A DNA stretch of 64,000 nucleotides from Agromyces mediolanus (GCF_023715325.1 NZ_JAMBNX010000008.1:1-64000); one strand, 5' to 3'; counted from the first letter of the stretch, positions 18,054 through 27,591 are shown. The notes: generated by a model not told the origin, from the letters alone. Numbers and translations are program-made.

Positions 18054-19436
18054 CTATTCGATCGCGGCGTCGGGGGCGGCGCCGAGGGCCTCGAGCAGCG
18101 CCCGGGCCTTCACCCGGGTCTCCTCGACCTCCTCGTCGGCCACGGAGAGCGCGGTGATGCCGCCGCCGGTGCCGATCGACGCGCCCGCCGGGGTCACGAC
18201 GATCGAGCGGATGACCATCGCGAGGTCCGCGCCCCCGTCGACGGAGAGGGTGCCGAAGGCACCCGAGTAGACGCCGCGCTCCCCCGCTTCGAGCTCGTGC
18301 AGGATGCGCATCGCGCCCTCCTTCGGTGCGCCCGTCATCGAGCCGGCGGGGAACGCCGCAGCCAGGGCGTCGACGGCGCCGAGCCCGGGTCGGAGCCGCG
18401 CGGAGACGGTGGAGACGAGCTGGTGCACCTGCGGGTACTCCTCGACCGTGTGCAGGCCGCTCACGCGCACGCTGCCGAGCTCGGCGACGCGCGAGAGGTC
18501 GTTGCGCATCAGGTCGACGATCATGAGGTTCTCGGCCCGCTCCTTCTCGCTCGCGAGCAGCTCGGCGCGGAGGGCGGCGTCACGCTCCGGGTCGGGATGC
18601 CTCGGGCGCGTGCCCTTCATCGGCTTCGTCGAGACGAGTCCGCCGGGCTCGACGAGCAGGAACTGCTCGGGCGAGGCGCTGACGAGGGCGACGCTGCCGA
18701 AGCGGAGCAGCCCACCGTGATGGCTCCGGCTCGTGCGGCGGAGCCGCCGGTACAGCTCGACGGGGTCGAACTGACCGTCGACGTCGATGCGGTTGGTGAG
18801 GCAGAGCTGGTAGGCGTCGCCGCGGGCGATCGCTTCCTGACATTCGCGGATGCGTCGGCGGTACGCCTCTGGCGAGTGCCGCCAGCGCGGCTCGGCGACG
18901 GCGGGCGCGGCGGGCCCGGGGTCGAGGCCGACCGCCGCCACGGGCAGCGCGGCGATGGCGGCGGCGGTGCGCTCGAGCCAGGATGCCTGGGCCGCGACGA
19001 AGGCGGGATCTGCCTCGTCCTCGAGCCACTCGAGGCGCATCGTCCGAGCGGCGTGGTCGAAGACCACGGCGCGCTCGGCGAAGAAGAGCGCGGCCGCCGG
19101 CGTGCGCGTCGGCGCGGCGGGCAGGCCGAGCGCGCGAGCGCCGAACTCGTAGCCGAACCAGCCGAACCAGCCGAGCGGCGTCGCGCCCGCCGAGGCGTCG
19201 ACGGGATCGCCGAGCTCGCCGCGGAGCCGCTCGAAGACGGCCGCGGGCGGAGTGCCGTCGTCGGCCACGAGGATCGCGGCACCGTCCCTCGGCACGGCGA
19301 CGACGCTCGTGCCGGAGCTCGCGTCGATGCCGGAGTCGAGCCACGCCGACACCGGCGAGTCGCCGGTGAGCTCGAGGTGCACGAGCTCCGGGTCGCGCCA
19401 CCCGGGCAGCGGTCGGCGACGGAGGCGTCGGGGCAT
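18054..19436 (-). CDS. pabB: aminodeoxychorismate synthase component I
   Basis: 460 aa chorismate-binding enzyme. Signature blocks are [11 protein letters not shown] (~270) and [11 protein letters not shown] (~360), followed by [13 protein letters not shown]. With a glutamine amidotransferase subunit it makes 4-amino-4-deoxychorismate for folate. The KPMKGT context and the stand-alone gene favour PabB over TrpE or a salicylate synthase. It lies upstream of leuS with a gap of 77 bases. The start sits six bases after TAGGCT, so leaderless translation is likely. Confidence 0.88.
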   Translation of the reverse strand: MPRRLRRRPLPGWRDPELVHLELTGDSPVSAWLDSGIDASSGTSVVAVPRDGAAILVADDGTPPAAVFERLRGELGDPVDASAGATPLGWFGWFGYEFGARALGLPAAPTRTPAAALFFAERAVVFDHAARTMRLEWLEDEADPAFVAAQASWLERTAAAIAALPVAAVGLDPGPAAPAVAEPRWRHSPEAYRRRIRECQEAIARGDAYQLCLTNRIDVDGQFDPVELYRRLRRTSRSHHGGLLRFGSVALVSASPEQFLLVEPGGLVSTKPMKGTRPRHPDPERDAALRAELLASEKERAENLMIVDLMRNDLSRVAELGSVRVSGLHTVEEYPQVHQLVSTVSARLRPGLGAVDALAAAFPAGSMTGAPKEGAMRILHELEAGERGVYSGAFGTLSVDGGADLAMVIRSIVVTPAGASIGTGGGITALSVADEEVEETRVKARALLEALGAAPDAAIE

Positions 19437-19442
19437 CCCCTC

Positions 19443-19448
19443 AGCCTA
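19443..19448 (-). promoter_or_regulatory. -10-like element, leaderless start of pabB
   Basis: TAGGCT on the minus strand followed by six bases (GAGGGG) and the ATG of pabB. Confidence 0.45.
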
Positions 19449-19586
19449 CGGCGCCCGCAGCCCATGCCGCGCCGCGGCCGGATCCCCCGCGCCCGCTCCC
19501 GCTCCGGCGCCCACGCGAGGGGGTCGATTCCCGACATCCGCTGCGGTGGTCGCGGCCTCGGATGCCGGAAAGCGACCCTTCCGCGC

Positions 19587-21257
19587 TCAGTCGAGCACGA
19601 GCTCGCGGTCGACGAGGCCCGGCGCGACCGGGGTATGCGAGATGAGCACGACGGAGCGACCGGATGCCGCGTCGAGCAGCTCCGCGAGCAGGGCGTCCGC
19701 CCGCGCGCGGTCAACGCTCGCGGTCGGCTCGTCGAGCACGAGCACGGCGAAGTCGGCGAGCATCGCCCGGGCCAGCGCGATCCGGTGCGCCTGACCGCCC
19801 GACACGAGGGCACCGCGCTCGCCGACCGGCGCGTCGAGGCCGCCGCGCTCGCGCATCCAGTCGCCGAGTCCGACCCGTTCGACGACGGCCTCGAGCTCCG
19901 CGTCGCTCGCCGTATCGCGCGCGAAGATGAGGTTCTGCCGGATGGACTCGTCGAACAGCCAGGGACGCTGCTCGACGAGCCCGATACGATCCCGCAGCCG
20001 GTGGGGGTCGAGCTCCCGCGCCTCGATCCCGTCGATGCGGTACGACCCGCCGTACTCGAGGAAGCGGACGAGCACATGGGCGAGCGTCGTCTTGCCGCTG
20101 CCGCTCGGGCCTCGCACGAGCACCCGCTCCCCCGGGTCGAGCACGAGATCCACGGGTCGGAGGGCGCTCGGCCGCTCGAGCTCGGCCGACCCCGGCCAAT
20201 CGGCGTGCACGCCGTGCAGTTCGAGCCTGGGTGCGGTTCCGCCGGCCGGCAGCGCCCGGGGCGCGAGCGCGGGGACGGGCAGCTCCGGCGGCACCTCGGC
20301 GGGCACCGCACGGGCGACGCGCTCCGCCGCCGAGCGCGCGACGCGCCACGCCGCCGCCGCGGGCGGGATCGCCGCCGCGACCTCGGCGACGGCGAGCGGC
20401 ACGAGGGCGAGGATCGCGAGCGTCGGCCCGTCGATGCCGCCGTTCGAGAGGACGGGGGCGGCGAGCCAGAGCGCGACGGCTGCACCGATGCCACCCATGG
20501 CCGCGACGGCCGCGGCCACCGCCCCGGCGGCGACCGCCCGCGCCCGCGAGACGCGTCCGAGTCGCCGGGCGAGGCCGTCGATGCGGTCGAGGTCGGCGGC
20601 GGCGGCGCCATATGCGACCAGCAGCTCCCTCGTGCGGAGGTGTTCGACGACCGCCTGCTGGAGCCGACCGCGCAGCGGGGCGAGCTCGCGGTCGGCCCGC
20701 GCGCCCGCGCGGTGCTGGGCGAACAGCGCGAGGCCGATGCCGGCCACGAGCACGACCGCGAGCCCGGCCGCCGCGCCTGGCGCGAGGAACGCGATGCCCG
20801 TCACCGCGGCGACGAGCACGACGAGCGCGCTCACGACGGGCTGCACCACCCGGAGGGCGAGGTTCTGCAGCTCGTCGACGTCGCCCACGAAGCGGGCGAG
20901 CAGCTCGCCGCCCCGGGTCGCCGGCACGCCGTCAGGTGCGACCGGGAGCATCCGCTCGTACACGCCGGCACGGACGGCCGCGAGCTGCCGGAACGCCGCA
21001 TCGTGCCCCGCGAGTCGCTCGAGGTAGCGGAACACCGCACGCGACAGCGCGAACGCCCGCACGCCGACGATGCCGAGCGAGAGGAAGAGGATCGGCGGCT
21101 GCTCGGCCGCCCGGGTGATCAGCCAGGCGCTCGCGGCGAGGAGGGCGACGGCCGAGCCGCCGGAGGCGATGCCCGCGAGCACAGCCGGCATGAGCCGCCG
21201 GAGGGGTGGCATCGCCTCGCGCAGTACGCGACGGGTGGCGGGGTCACTTCGCGACAC
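19587..21257 (-). CDS. cydC: cytochrome bd assembly ABC transporter, CydC subunit
   Basis: About 556 aa from a GTG at 21257, preferred because GGGAGG lies six bases upstream; an ATG/GTG start at 21278 is also in frame. An N-terminal six-helix membrane domain is followed by an ABC ATPase: Walker A GPSGSGKTT (~385), signature LVSGGQAHRIALARAM (~483), Walker B VLVLDEPTAS. CydC pairs with CydD to form the heterodimeric exporter needed to mature cytochrome bd. The gene overlaps the end of cydD and is last in the cydABDC operon. Confidence 0.92.
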   Translation of the reverse strand: MSRSDPATRRVLREAMPPLRRLMPAVLAGIASGGSAVALLAASAWLITRAAEQPPILFLSLGIVGVRAFALSRAVFRYLERLAGHDAAFRQLAAVRAGVYERMLPVAPDGVPATRGGELLARFVGDVDELQNLALRVVQPVVSALVVLVAAVTGIAFLAPGAAAGLAVVLVAGIGLALFAQHRAGARADRELAPLRGRLQQAVVEHLRTRELLVAYGAAAADLDRIDGLARRLGRVSRARAVAAGAVAAAVAAMGGIGAAVALWLAAPVLSNGGIDGPTLAILALVPLAVAEVAAAIPPAAAAWRVARSAAERVARAVPAEVPPELPVPALAPRALPAGGTAPRLELHGVHADWPGSAELERPSALRPVDLVLDPGERVLVRGPSGSGKTTLAHVLVRFLEYGGSYRIDGIEARELDPHRLRDRIGLVEQRPWLFDESIRQNLIFARDTASDAELEAVVERVGLGDWMRERGGLDAPVGERGALVSGGQAHRIALARAMLADFAVLVLDEPTASVDRARADALLAELLDAASGRSVVLISHTPVAPGLVDRELVLD

Positions 21258-22884
21258 GGACGGCCTCCCGGAGCTCAACGGTGCGGTCAGCGGCGGCGAC
21301 GAGCGCGGGGCGGTGGCTCGCGACGAGCACCGCGGTGCCGCCGTCCGCGAGCCGGCGCACCGCGGCGGCGAGCCGGGCCTCGTGTCCGGCGTCGAGCGCC
21401 GAGCTCGGTTCGTCGAGGACGAGCAGTCGCAGTCCCTCGGCGCGGGCGCGGTGCCACGCGCGGGCGACCGCGACGCGCTGCTGCTGCCCGCCCGAGAGGC
21501 CCGCCCCCTCAGGGCCGACCGGGTGCCCGGCCTCGAGCCCCACGGCGAGCTCGGCGAGCGCCTCCTCGAGCAGCGCCTCGGGCGCGTGCTCGCTGCCGAG
21601 CCGGACGTTCGACGCGACGGTGCCCGCGCGCAGCAGCGGCTGCTGGCTGGCCCAGGCCACGCGCGGCCGGGCAGCGGGCCCCGCGGTCACGCCGTCGACC
21701 CAGGCCTCGCCGTCGGCCTCGGCGAAGCCGAGCAGCGCGGCGATGAGGCTCGACTTGCCCGCACCGCTCGGTCCGACGAGGGCGACGACCTCGCCGGGTG
21801 CCAGTTCGAGGTCGACGGGAGCGGCGACGGCACGGCCGTCGCGCAGCGCCGCGAACCGTTCGAGCCGGAGCGCTGCGGCCGCCCCGGACCGTGCCGAGGG
21901 CGGCGTCGTCGCGGCGCGCGTGGCCGAAGCATCGACCCGCTCCCCCGCCTCGATGCGGTCGAGCGCCTCGCCGGAGGCTTCGAGCCCCTCGGTCGAGGCG
22001 TGGAAGGCGGCGCCCACGTTCCGCAGCGGCAGGAACACCTCCGGCGCGAGCACGAGCACGAAGAGGCCGGCCAGCAGGCCCATCTCGCCCGAGACGAGGC
22101 GGAGGCCGATCGACACGGCGACGAGGGCGATGGAGAGACTCGCCCCGAACTCGAGGACGAAGCCGGAGAGGAAGGTCACCCGCAGCACTCGCATCGTCTT
22201 GCCGCGGTACGCGTCGGTCGCCCGCCGGATGCGGCCCAGCTGGCGCTCCGCGCGGTTGAAGACCACGAGCGTGGACAAGCCGCCGACGATCTCGAGGAAG
22301 GCGGTCGAGAGCTGCTGCAGCCCCTCCCACTGCCGCTGCTGCACCTGCTTGGTGGCGAGGCCGATGAGGGCCATGAAGATCGGCAGCAGCGGCAGCACGA
22401 TGACGAGGATGAGCCCGGAGAGCGGATCGGCGAGCCAGACCGCGACGAGCAGGATCGGCATCGCGACCACCGTGAGCACGAGCTGCGGGAGGTAGCGCCC
22501 GAAGTAGTCGTCGAGCGCGTCGAGCCCAGGCCCGAGCAGGGTCGCGAGCCTGCCCGTGCCGCCGGGCGCTCCGGCGCCGCGATCGACCGACTCCAGAACC
22601 GCCCGGCGGAGCTCGGTCTTCACCCGCACCGCCCCGGCGGCGCCGGACCACTCCCACACCCACGCCGCGAGCGCGCGCACAAGGACGCAGCCGACGAGCA
22701 GCAGCATGGCCCAGCCGAGCTCCGCCAGCGGGACGCCCGCGACGAGATCGGTGACGAGCCGGGCGAGGCCGTACGCGAAGCCGATGACGGCGGCGGCCTG
22801 GACGAGCGCGACCGCGCCGCCCGCGACGAGAAAGCCGCGGGCGGCACCGGAGCGCCGGATCAGACGGGGGTCGAGCGGTTTCAC
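21244..22884 (-). CDS. cydD: cytochrome bd assembly ABC transporter, CydD subunit
   Basis: 546 aa, GTG start one base after the cydB stop. It has a membrane domain of about six helices and a C-terminal ATPase: Walker A GPSGAGKSS (~368), signature LSGGQQQRVAVARAW (~461), Walker B LLVLDEPSSALD (~488). It is the partner of CydC in the thiol/heme-linked exporter required for cytochrome bd assembly. Order cydA-cydB-cydD-cydC with near-zero spacing shows one operon. Confidence 0.93.
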   Translation of the reverse strand: MKPLDPRLIRRSGAARGFLVAGGAVALVQAAAVIGFAYGLARLVTDLVAGVPLAELGWAMLLLVGCVLVRALAAWVWEWSGAAGAVRVKTELRRAVLESVDRGAGAPGGTGRLATLLGPGLDALDDYFGRYLPQLVLTVVAMPILLVAVWLADPLSGLILVIVLPLLPIFMALIGLATKQVQQRQWEGLQQLSTAFLEIVGGLSTLVVFNRAERQLGRIRRATDAYRGKTMRVLRVTFLSGFVLEFGASLSIALVAVSIGLRLVSGEMGLLAGLFVLVLAPEVFLPLRNVGAAFHASTEGLEASGEALDRIEAGERVDASATRAATTPPSARSGAAAALRLERFAALRDGRAVAAPVDLELAPGEVVALVGPSGAGKSSLIAALLGFAEADGEAWVDGVTAGPAARPRVAWASQQPLLRAGTVASNVRLGSEHAPEALLEEALAELAVGLEAGHPVGPEGAGLSGGQQQRVAVARAWHRARAEGLRLLVLDEPSSALDAGHEARLAAAVRRLADGGTAVLVASHRPALVAAADRTVELREAVRVAK

Positions 22885-22885
22885 G

Positions 22886-23890
22886 TCAGTGCGCGGCCGC
22901 CTCGATGGTCTGCCTGGTGACGCGCTTGCGGAAGATCCAGTACGTCCACGCCTGGTACGCGAGCACGAGCGGGAGGAAGATCAGCGCGGTCCAGCTCATG
23001 AAGGTGAGCGTATAGGGCGTGCTGGAGGCGTTCGCGATCGTCAGGCTGTTCGCCGGATCGTTCGACGCGGGCATGACCTCGGGGAAGAGCGCCGCGAAGA
23101 GACCGATCACGGCCGCGGCGATCGTGAGGGCCATGAGCCCGAACGCGAGCCCCTCCTTGCCCCGCATGTTGGCCAGGACGCCGCCGATGAGGGCGACCGC
23201 CGCGACGGCGGCGAGCGCCCAGAACCACGCGGAGCCCTGCGCGACGCCGGTCCACAGGAGGAACGACGCAGCGACCACGATCGTGACGAGCCCGGATTTC
23301 GTCGCGAGGCGCTTCGCGCGGGCCCGCAGCTCACCCTCGGTCTTCAGCGCGACGAACACCGCGCCGTGCGTGAAGAACAGCAGGAGGGTGGTCGCGCCGC
23401 CGAGCAGGGCGTAGGGGTTCAGCAGGTCGAACAGCGTGCCGATGTAGTTGTGATCGGCATCGAGGGGGACGCCCTGCACGATGTTCGCGAACGCGACGCC
23501 CCAGAGCAGCGCCGGCACGGCCGAGCCGACGATGATCATGCGGTCGAACCAGGCTTTCCACTCCGACTCGGGTCGTTGATGCCGGTACTCGAACGAGACG
23601 CCGCGGGCGATGAGGGCGAGCAGGATCAGCAGCAGCGCGAGGTAGAAGCCGGAGAACAGCGTCGCGTACCACTCGGGGAACGCCGCGAACAGCGCGGCGC
23701 CGGCGACGATCACCCAGGTCTCGTTGAGATCCCAGACCGGGCCGATCGTGTTGATCATCACCCGGCGATCGGTGTCGTCCTTCGCGAGGAAGGGCATGGT
23801 CATGCCGACGCCGAAGTCGAAGCCGTCGAGCACGAAGTAGCCGACGAAGAAGAAGGCGACGATCCAGAACCAGAGAACGGCGAGATCCAT
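22886..23890 (-). CDS. cydB: cytochrome bd ubiquinol/menaquinol oxidase subunit II
   Basis: 334 aa, about eight to nine membrane helices, starting MDLAVLWFWIVAFFFVGYFVL with the conserved DGFDFGVGM block directly after. Subunit II supports the heme-bearing subunit I in the cytochrome bd oxidase, which reduces oxygen at high affinity with menaquinol in actinobacteria. It follows cydA by 12 bases and is coupled to cydD. Confidence 0.96.
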   Translation of the reverse strand: MDLAVLWFWIVAFFFVGYFVLDGFDFGVGMTMPFLAKDDTDRRVMINTIGPVWDLNETWVIVAGAALFAAFPEWYATLFSGFYLALLLILLALIARGVSFEYRHQRPESEWKAWFDRMIIVGSAVPALLWGVAFANIVQGVPLDADHNYIGTLFDLLNPYALLGGATTLLLFFTHGAVFVALKTEGELRARAKRLATKSGLVTIVVAASFLLWTGVAQGSAWFWALAAVAAVALIGGVLANMRGKEGLAFGLMALTIAAAVIGLFAALFPEVMPASNDPANSLTIANASSTPYTLTFMSWTALIFLPLVLAYQAWTYWIFRKRVTRQTIEAAAH

Positions 23891-23902
23891 GGCGAACTCC
23901 TT

Positions 23903-25315
23903 CTAGTAGACCGTCGAGGGCTGCTCGACGCGTCCGGTCTCGGGGTCGGGGGCGCCGATCTCGGGCGGCCCCTTCCTGACGGCGCGGATGATGAGGCGCA
24001 CCTCGACCACCGCGAGGATGCCGTAGATCAGCGTGAAGGCGGTGAGCGAGATGAGCACGTCGAGACCCGTGACGTTCGGCGACACCGCGGACTCGGTGAA
24101 CATCTGGCTGAAGACGATCCAGGGCTGGCGGCCCATCTCGGTGAAGACCCAGCCGACGATCATGGCGCCGAGCGAGAGCGGGAAGCTCCAGATCGCGACC
24201 TTCCACACCCACGTCTGCTTCGGCATGCGGCCCTTGCGGGTGAGCCAGAGCCCCACGACGGCGACGAGGACGTGCGCCATGCCGAGGCCGATCATCCAGC
24301 GGAACGCCCAGTAGGTGACCCAGATGATCGGCGTGTAGTCGCCCGGGCCCCACAGCTCGGTGTACTGGGCCTGCAGGTCGTTGATGCCCTCGACGCAGCC
24401 GTCGAGGCTGTGCGTCGACAGGAGCGACAGCAGATAGGGCACGCGGATGGAGAACAGCTCGTTGGTGCCGTCCGGGGTGCCGAGCGTGAAGATCGAGAAG
24501 GAGGCGTCCGCACCGCAGACGGTGTCGTAGGTGGCTTCGGCCGCGGCCATCTTCATCGGCTGCGTGGCGACCATGGCGAGGCTCAGCTGGTCGCCGAAGA
24601 AGGTGGTGAGCGCGCCCGAGACGATCATCGCCCAGAGGCCGAACTTCAGCGCCGGGCGCATCGTGTCGAGGTGCTGGTTGCGCGAGAGGTGCCAGGCGGC
24701 GGCGGTGATGATGAGGCCGGAGGACACCATGAACGCCGCGGCGATCGTGTGCGGGAACGCCGCGAGGGCGACCGGGTTCGTGAGCACGGCCCAGATGTCG
24801 ACCAGCTCGGCGCGTCCGCGTTCGGCGTTCACCTCGAATCCGACCGGGTTCTGCATCCAGGCGTTCGCCGCGATGATGAAGTAGGCCGAGACGATCGAGC
24901 CGATCGCGGTCACCCAGATGGTGGCGAGATGCAGCTTCTGCGGCAAGCGGTTCCAGCCGAAGATCCAGAGGCCGATGAACGTCGCCTCGAGGAAGAAGGC
25001 GAGCAGGCCCTCGAGGGCGAGCGGGGCACCGAAGATGTCGCCGACGAAGCGGGAGTACTCCGACCAGTTCATGCCGAACTGGAACTCCTGCACGATGCCG
25101 GTGACGACGCCCATGGCGAAGTTGATGAGGAAGATCGAGCCGAAGAACCGCGTGATGCGGAGGTACTCCACCTTCGCCGTGCGCACCCACGCGGTCTGGA
25201 AGATCGCCGTCGTGGTGGCGAGGCCGATCGTGAGCGGGACGAATAGGAAGTGGTAGACGGTCGTCAGACCGAACTGCCACCTGGCCAGCAGGAGTGGATC
25301 GAGCAGATCATTCAC
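23903..25315 (-). CDS. cydA: cytochrome bd oxidase subunit I
   Basis: 470 aa from a GTG at 25315 with AAGGGGG six bases upstream. A longer in-frame start at 25384 would place 23 unrelated residues through the operator region. The N-terminus RWQFGLTTVYHFLFVPLTIG carries His22, equivalent to the heme b595 ligand. The quinol loop is of the short type (GRQPWIVFSQMFTE). It forms the three-heme core of the oxidase. Two identical dyads lie just upstream, placing it under probable BlaI-type control. Confidence 0.95.
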   Translation of the reverse strand: MNDLLDPLLLARWQFGLTTVYHFLFVPLTIGLATTTAIFQTAWVRTAKVEYLRITRFFGSIFLINFAMGVVTGIVQEFQFGMNWSEYSRFVGDIFGAPLALEGLLAFFLEATFIGLWIFGWNRLPQKLHLATIWVTAIGSIVSAYFIIAANAWMQNPVGFEVNAERGRAELVDIWAVLTNPVALAAFPHTIAAAFMVSSGLIITAAAWHLSRNQHLDTMRPALKFGLWAMIVSGALTTFFGDQLSLAMVATQPMKMAAAEATYDTVCGADASFSIFTLGTPDGTNELFSIRVPYLLSLLSTHSLDGCVEGINDLQAQYTELWGPGDYTPIIWVTYWAFRWMIGLGMAHVLVAVVGLWLTRKGRMPKQTWVWKVAIWSFPLSLGAMIVGWVFTEMGRQPWIVFSQMFTESAVSPNVTGLDVLISLTAFTLIYGILAVVEVRLIIRAVRKGPPEIGAPDPETGRVEQPSTVY

Positions 25316-25355
25316 AGGGTGCCCCCTTCGCGGCCATCCGGGCCCGAGCGGATGA

Positions 25356-25374
25356 CTTCTACACTTCGTAGAAG
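25356..25374. promoter_or_regulatory. BlaI-type operator 1 (cydA side)
   Basis: CTTCTAC, five bases (ACTTC), GTAGAAG: a perfect 7-bp inverted repeat. BlaI/MecI repressors bind dyads with TAC...GTA cores, and the gene next door encodes such a repressor. It lies 41 bases upstream of the cydA start. Confidence 0.7.
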
Positions 25375-25389
25375 CCTGCGCCATCCATT

Positions 25390-25408
25390 CTTCTACTCGA
25401 CGTAGAAG
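25390..25408. promoter_or_regulatory. BlaI-type operator 2 (blaI side)
   Basis: CTTCTAC, five bases (TCGAC), GTAGAAG: the same half-sites and spacing as operator 1, with centres 34 bases apart (about three helical turns). The right arm falls where the -35 element of the blaI promoter would be, consistent with autorepression. Confidence 0.72.
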
Positions 25409-25425
25409 AAGTGCAAGTCACGCAG

Positions 25426-25431
25426 TACGAT
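25426..25431 (+). promoter_or_regulatory. -10-like element, leaderless start of blaI
   Basis: TACGAT ending six bases before the ATG at 25438. Confidence 0.42.
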
Positions 25432-25437
25432 GAAGCA

Positions 25438-25815
25438 ATGGCAGGTCTTGGCGAGCTCGAACGAGCGGTGATGGAAGAGCTCTGGACGAGCGACGCCGCC
25501 CTCACGGCCAACGAGTTGCGCGACCGACTCGTGCTCACCGGTTCCGATAGCGGTCGCTCCCCCGCGACGACGACGGTGCTGACCGTGCTCTCGCGCCTCG
25601 AGCGCAAGGGCTTCGTGTCCCGCTCCCGCGACCAGCGGCCGCACCGGTATCGCGCGCTGCTCAGCCGGGCCGAGCACACTGCGGAGCTCATGCACGAGGT
25701 GCTCGACTCCTCGCATGACCGCGATGGCGCGCTCGCGCGATTCGTCGGCACCGTCACCGCCGGCGAAGCGCAGACCCTCCGCCGCCTCCTCGACGAGCTC
25801 AGCGCCCGGCGCTGA
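25438..25815 (+). CDS. BlaI/MecI-family transcriptional repressor
   Basis: 125 aa winged-helix repressor. I start it at the ATG at 25438 because family members begin near LGELERAVMEELW and because a -10-like hexamer ends six bases upstream; a GTG at 25411 would be inside the operator region. The recognition part is SPATTTVLTVLSRLERKGFVSRSRD. BlaI proteins dimerise on TAC/GTA dyads and are released by cleavage through a partner protease. It sits two bases before an M56 peptidase and diverges from cydABDC, so it most likely controls the oxidase. In Mycobacterium tuberculosis the homologue Rv1846c also regulates respiratory genes. Confidence 0.92.
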   Translation: MAGLGELERAVMEELWTSDAALTANELRDRLVLTGSDSGRSPATTTVLTVLSRLERKGFVSRSRDQRPHRYRALLSRAEHTAELMHEVLDSSHDRDGALARFVGTVTAGEAQTLRRLLDELSARR

Positions 25816-25817
25816 CC

Positions 25818-26744
25818 ATGCTCGTCGTCGCGGCCGTGCTCGCCGCCCTCGCGATCACGCTCGCGTGGCCGGCGCCGCTCGCCCTCGCGAGTGCCGCGTG
25901 GCCCGCCAGGGCGCCCGCCCTCGCCCTCGCCCTCTGGCAGGCGATCGCGCTGGCCGGCGGGCTCTCGATGATCGGCAGCCTGCTCGCCTTCGGCGCCTCG
26001 GCCTCCGGCTCGCTCCTCGCCGGGCTCGACGAGCTGCTGCCCCACCTCGTCGACGGCCCGATCCCGGGGCACTACGGCGTGTTCGAGATCGCCGCGCTCA
26101 CCCTCGCCGCCGGCCTCGCGGCGCATCTCGCACTGAACCTCGCCCTCACCGCCGTCTCGGCGGAGCGGGAGCGACGCCGCCAGCACCAGCTCATCGACCT
26201 GCTGAGCGAGCCCCTGCCCGGACAGCCCGGCACCCGGGTGCTCGCCCACCCGGTCCCCCTGGCCTACTGCGTGCCCGGCCTCCGCACCGCGACCGTGCTC
26301 ACCGAGGGGCTCATCGGCGCGCTCGAGGACGACGAGCTCGCCGCGGTCGTCGCGCACGAGCGCACGCACCTCGAACAGCTGCACCACCTCGTCCTGCTCT
26401 CGTTCCGCGCCTGGCACAGCGCGCTGCCCTGGTTCCCGATCGCGAACCGCGCCGAACGCGCGGTCTCGACGCTGACCGAGATGCTCGCCGACGACGGCGC
26501 CCGGCGCACGACCGGCGCCGAGCCGCTGCGGCGTGCCGCCGAGCGCCTCGGCGCGGACGCCGAGCCCTTCGCCTACGCGGATGCCGGCGGCGTGCGCCCC
26601 GACCCCGACCTGCTGGAGGCCCGGCTGCGCCGCCTCGACGGCCCGATCCCGCCGCTGCCCGCCGTGGAGCGCGTCGGCATCGTCGCGACCGCGGTCATCC
26701 TGGTCGCCACGCCCGTCGTCTCGATGATCGCGATCCTCGGCTGA
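25818..26744 (+). CDS. M56-family membrane metallopeptidase
   Basis: 308 aa with about four membrane segments (three in the N-terminal half, one at the C-terminus). The zinc motif is HERTH (about residues 180-184), followed by TEMLADDGA where the third ligand is expected. It resembles the protease part of BlaR1/MecR1 but has no C-terminal penicillin-sensing domain, so it senses something else or acts constitutively. Its probable job is to inactivate the adjacent BlaI repressor. Translation is coupled to blaI. Confidence 0.85.
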   Translation: MLVVAAVLAALAITLAWPAPLALASAAWPARAPALALALWQAIALAGGLSMIGSLLAFGASASGSLLAGLDELLPHLVDGPIPGHYGVFEIAALTLAAGLAAHLALNLALTAVSAERERRRQHQLIDLLSEPLPGQPGTRVLAHPVPLAYCVPGLRTATVLTEGLIGALEDDELAAVVAHERTHLEQLHHLVLLSFRAWHSALPWFPIANRAERAVSTLTEMLADDGARRTTGAEPLRRAAERLGADAEPFAYADAGGVRPDPDLLEARLRRLDGPIPPLPAVERVGIVATAVILVATPVVSMIAILG

Positions 26745-26842
26745 GGCATCCGCCGCGGCCCCTGCGCCGCCTCCCCCCGTGGTACGGGGCCGGCACCCGT
26801 CGGATCCCTCCCCGGTCGGATGTGCTCCCCAGCCACGGCCCC

Positions 26843-26848
26843 TAGGCT
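26843..26848 (+). promoter_or_regulatory. -10-like element before dedA
   Basis: TAGGCT ending eight bases before the ATG at 26857; no ribosome site, consistent with a leaderless or near-leaderless message. Confidence 0.35.
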
Positions 26849-26856
26849 CGGTGACG

Positions 26857-27591
26857 ATGAACGAGCTGCTCGATTGGATCCTCGACACCGTCCAGAGCGT
26901 GGACCCGGTGCTCCGCACCGCGCTGGCGGGGATCGGCATCATGCTCGAGACCTCCGTGCTCATCGGCCTCATCGTGCCCGGCGACACGGTCGTGATCGTC
27001 GCCTCGACGGCGATCGAGAACGGCCCGCAGTACGTGGCGATGCTCCTGACGGTCATCGTCGGTGCGCTCCTCGGCGAGACGATCGGCTTCGTGCTCGGCC
27101 GCTGGTTCGGCCCGCACATCCAGCACTCCCGGCTCGGCCGCCGCATCGGCGAGGCGAACTGGCAGCGCGCCCAGCGCTACCTCGACCGTCGCGGCGGGCC
27201 GGCCGTCTTCATCTCCCGCTTCCTGCCCGTGCTGCACTCGCTCGTGCCGCTCACCGTCGGCATGAGCACGATGAGCTACCGGCGATTCCTCGCCTGGACC
27301 GCGCCCGCCTGCGCGATCTGGGCCGCGGCGTACACCACGGTCGGCTGGGTCGCGGCGGGCAGCTACCGCGAACTCAGCCGGGAACTGCACTGGGCGGGCT
27401 ACGTCTTCGTCGCCGTCATCGCGGTGTTCCTCGTCGTCGTCTGGATCGCGAAGAAGCTGATCCTGCGCTCCGAGGCCCGGCATCTCGACGCCGACGACGC
27501 GGCCGTGGTCGACGCGGTCGCGGCCGAGGCGAGGCCCGCCGACGGCGAGGCCACCCCGAGCACGACGGAGGGGCCGGAGCCCCGGGCCTAG
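26857..27591 (+). CDS. DedA-family membrane protein
   Basis: 244 aa with about five membrane segments. The family block SRFLPVLHSLVPLTVGMSTM plus F of RRFLAW is clear, as is the N-terminal VPGDTVVI. DedA proteins are flippases for undecaprenyl phosphate or phospholipids and support membrane energisation. I chose the ATG at 26857 over an upstream in-frame start at 26779 that has no family similarity. The last ~30 residues are an acidic, low-complexity tail. Confidence 0.88.
   Translation: MNELLDWILDTVQSVDPVLRTALAGIGIMLETSVLIGLIVPGDTVVIVASTAIENGPQYVAMLLTVIVGALLGETIGFVLGRWFGPHIQHSRLGRRIGEANWQRAQRYLDRRGGPAVFISRFLPVLHSLVPLTVGMSTMSYRRFLAWTAPACAIWAAAYTTVGWVAAGSYRELSRELHWAGYVFVAVIAVFLVVVWIAKKLILRSEARHLDADDAAVVDAVAAEARPADGEATPSTTEGPEPRA

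Noticed and set aside
18054-19436. TrpE or menaquinone/salicylate-type isochorismate synthase instead of PabB
   Set aside because: The KPMKGTRPR and GSMTGAPK blocks and the lack of neighbouring trp or men genes favour PabB, though a glutaminase subunit is not in the window.
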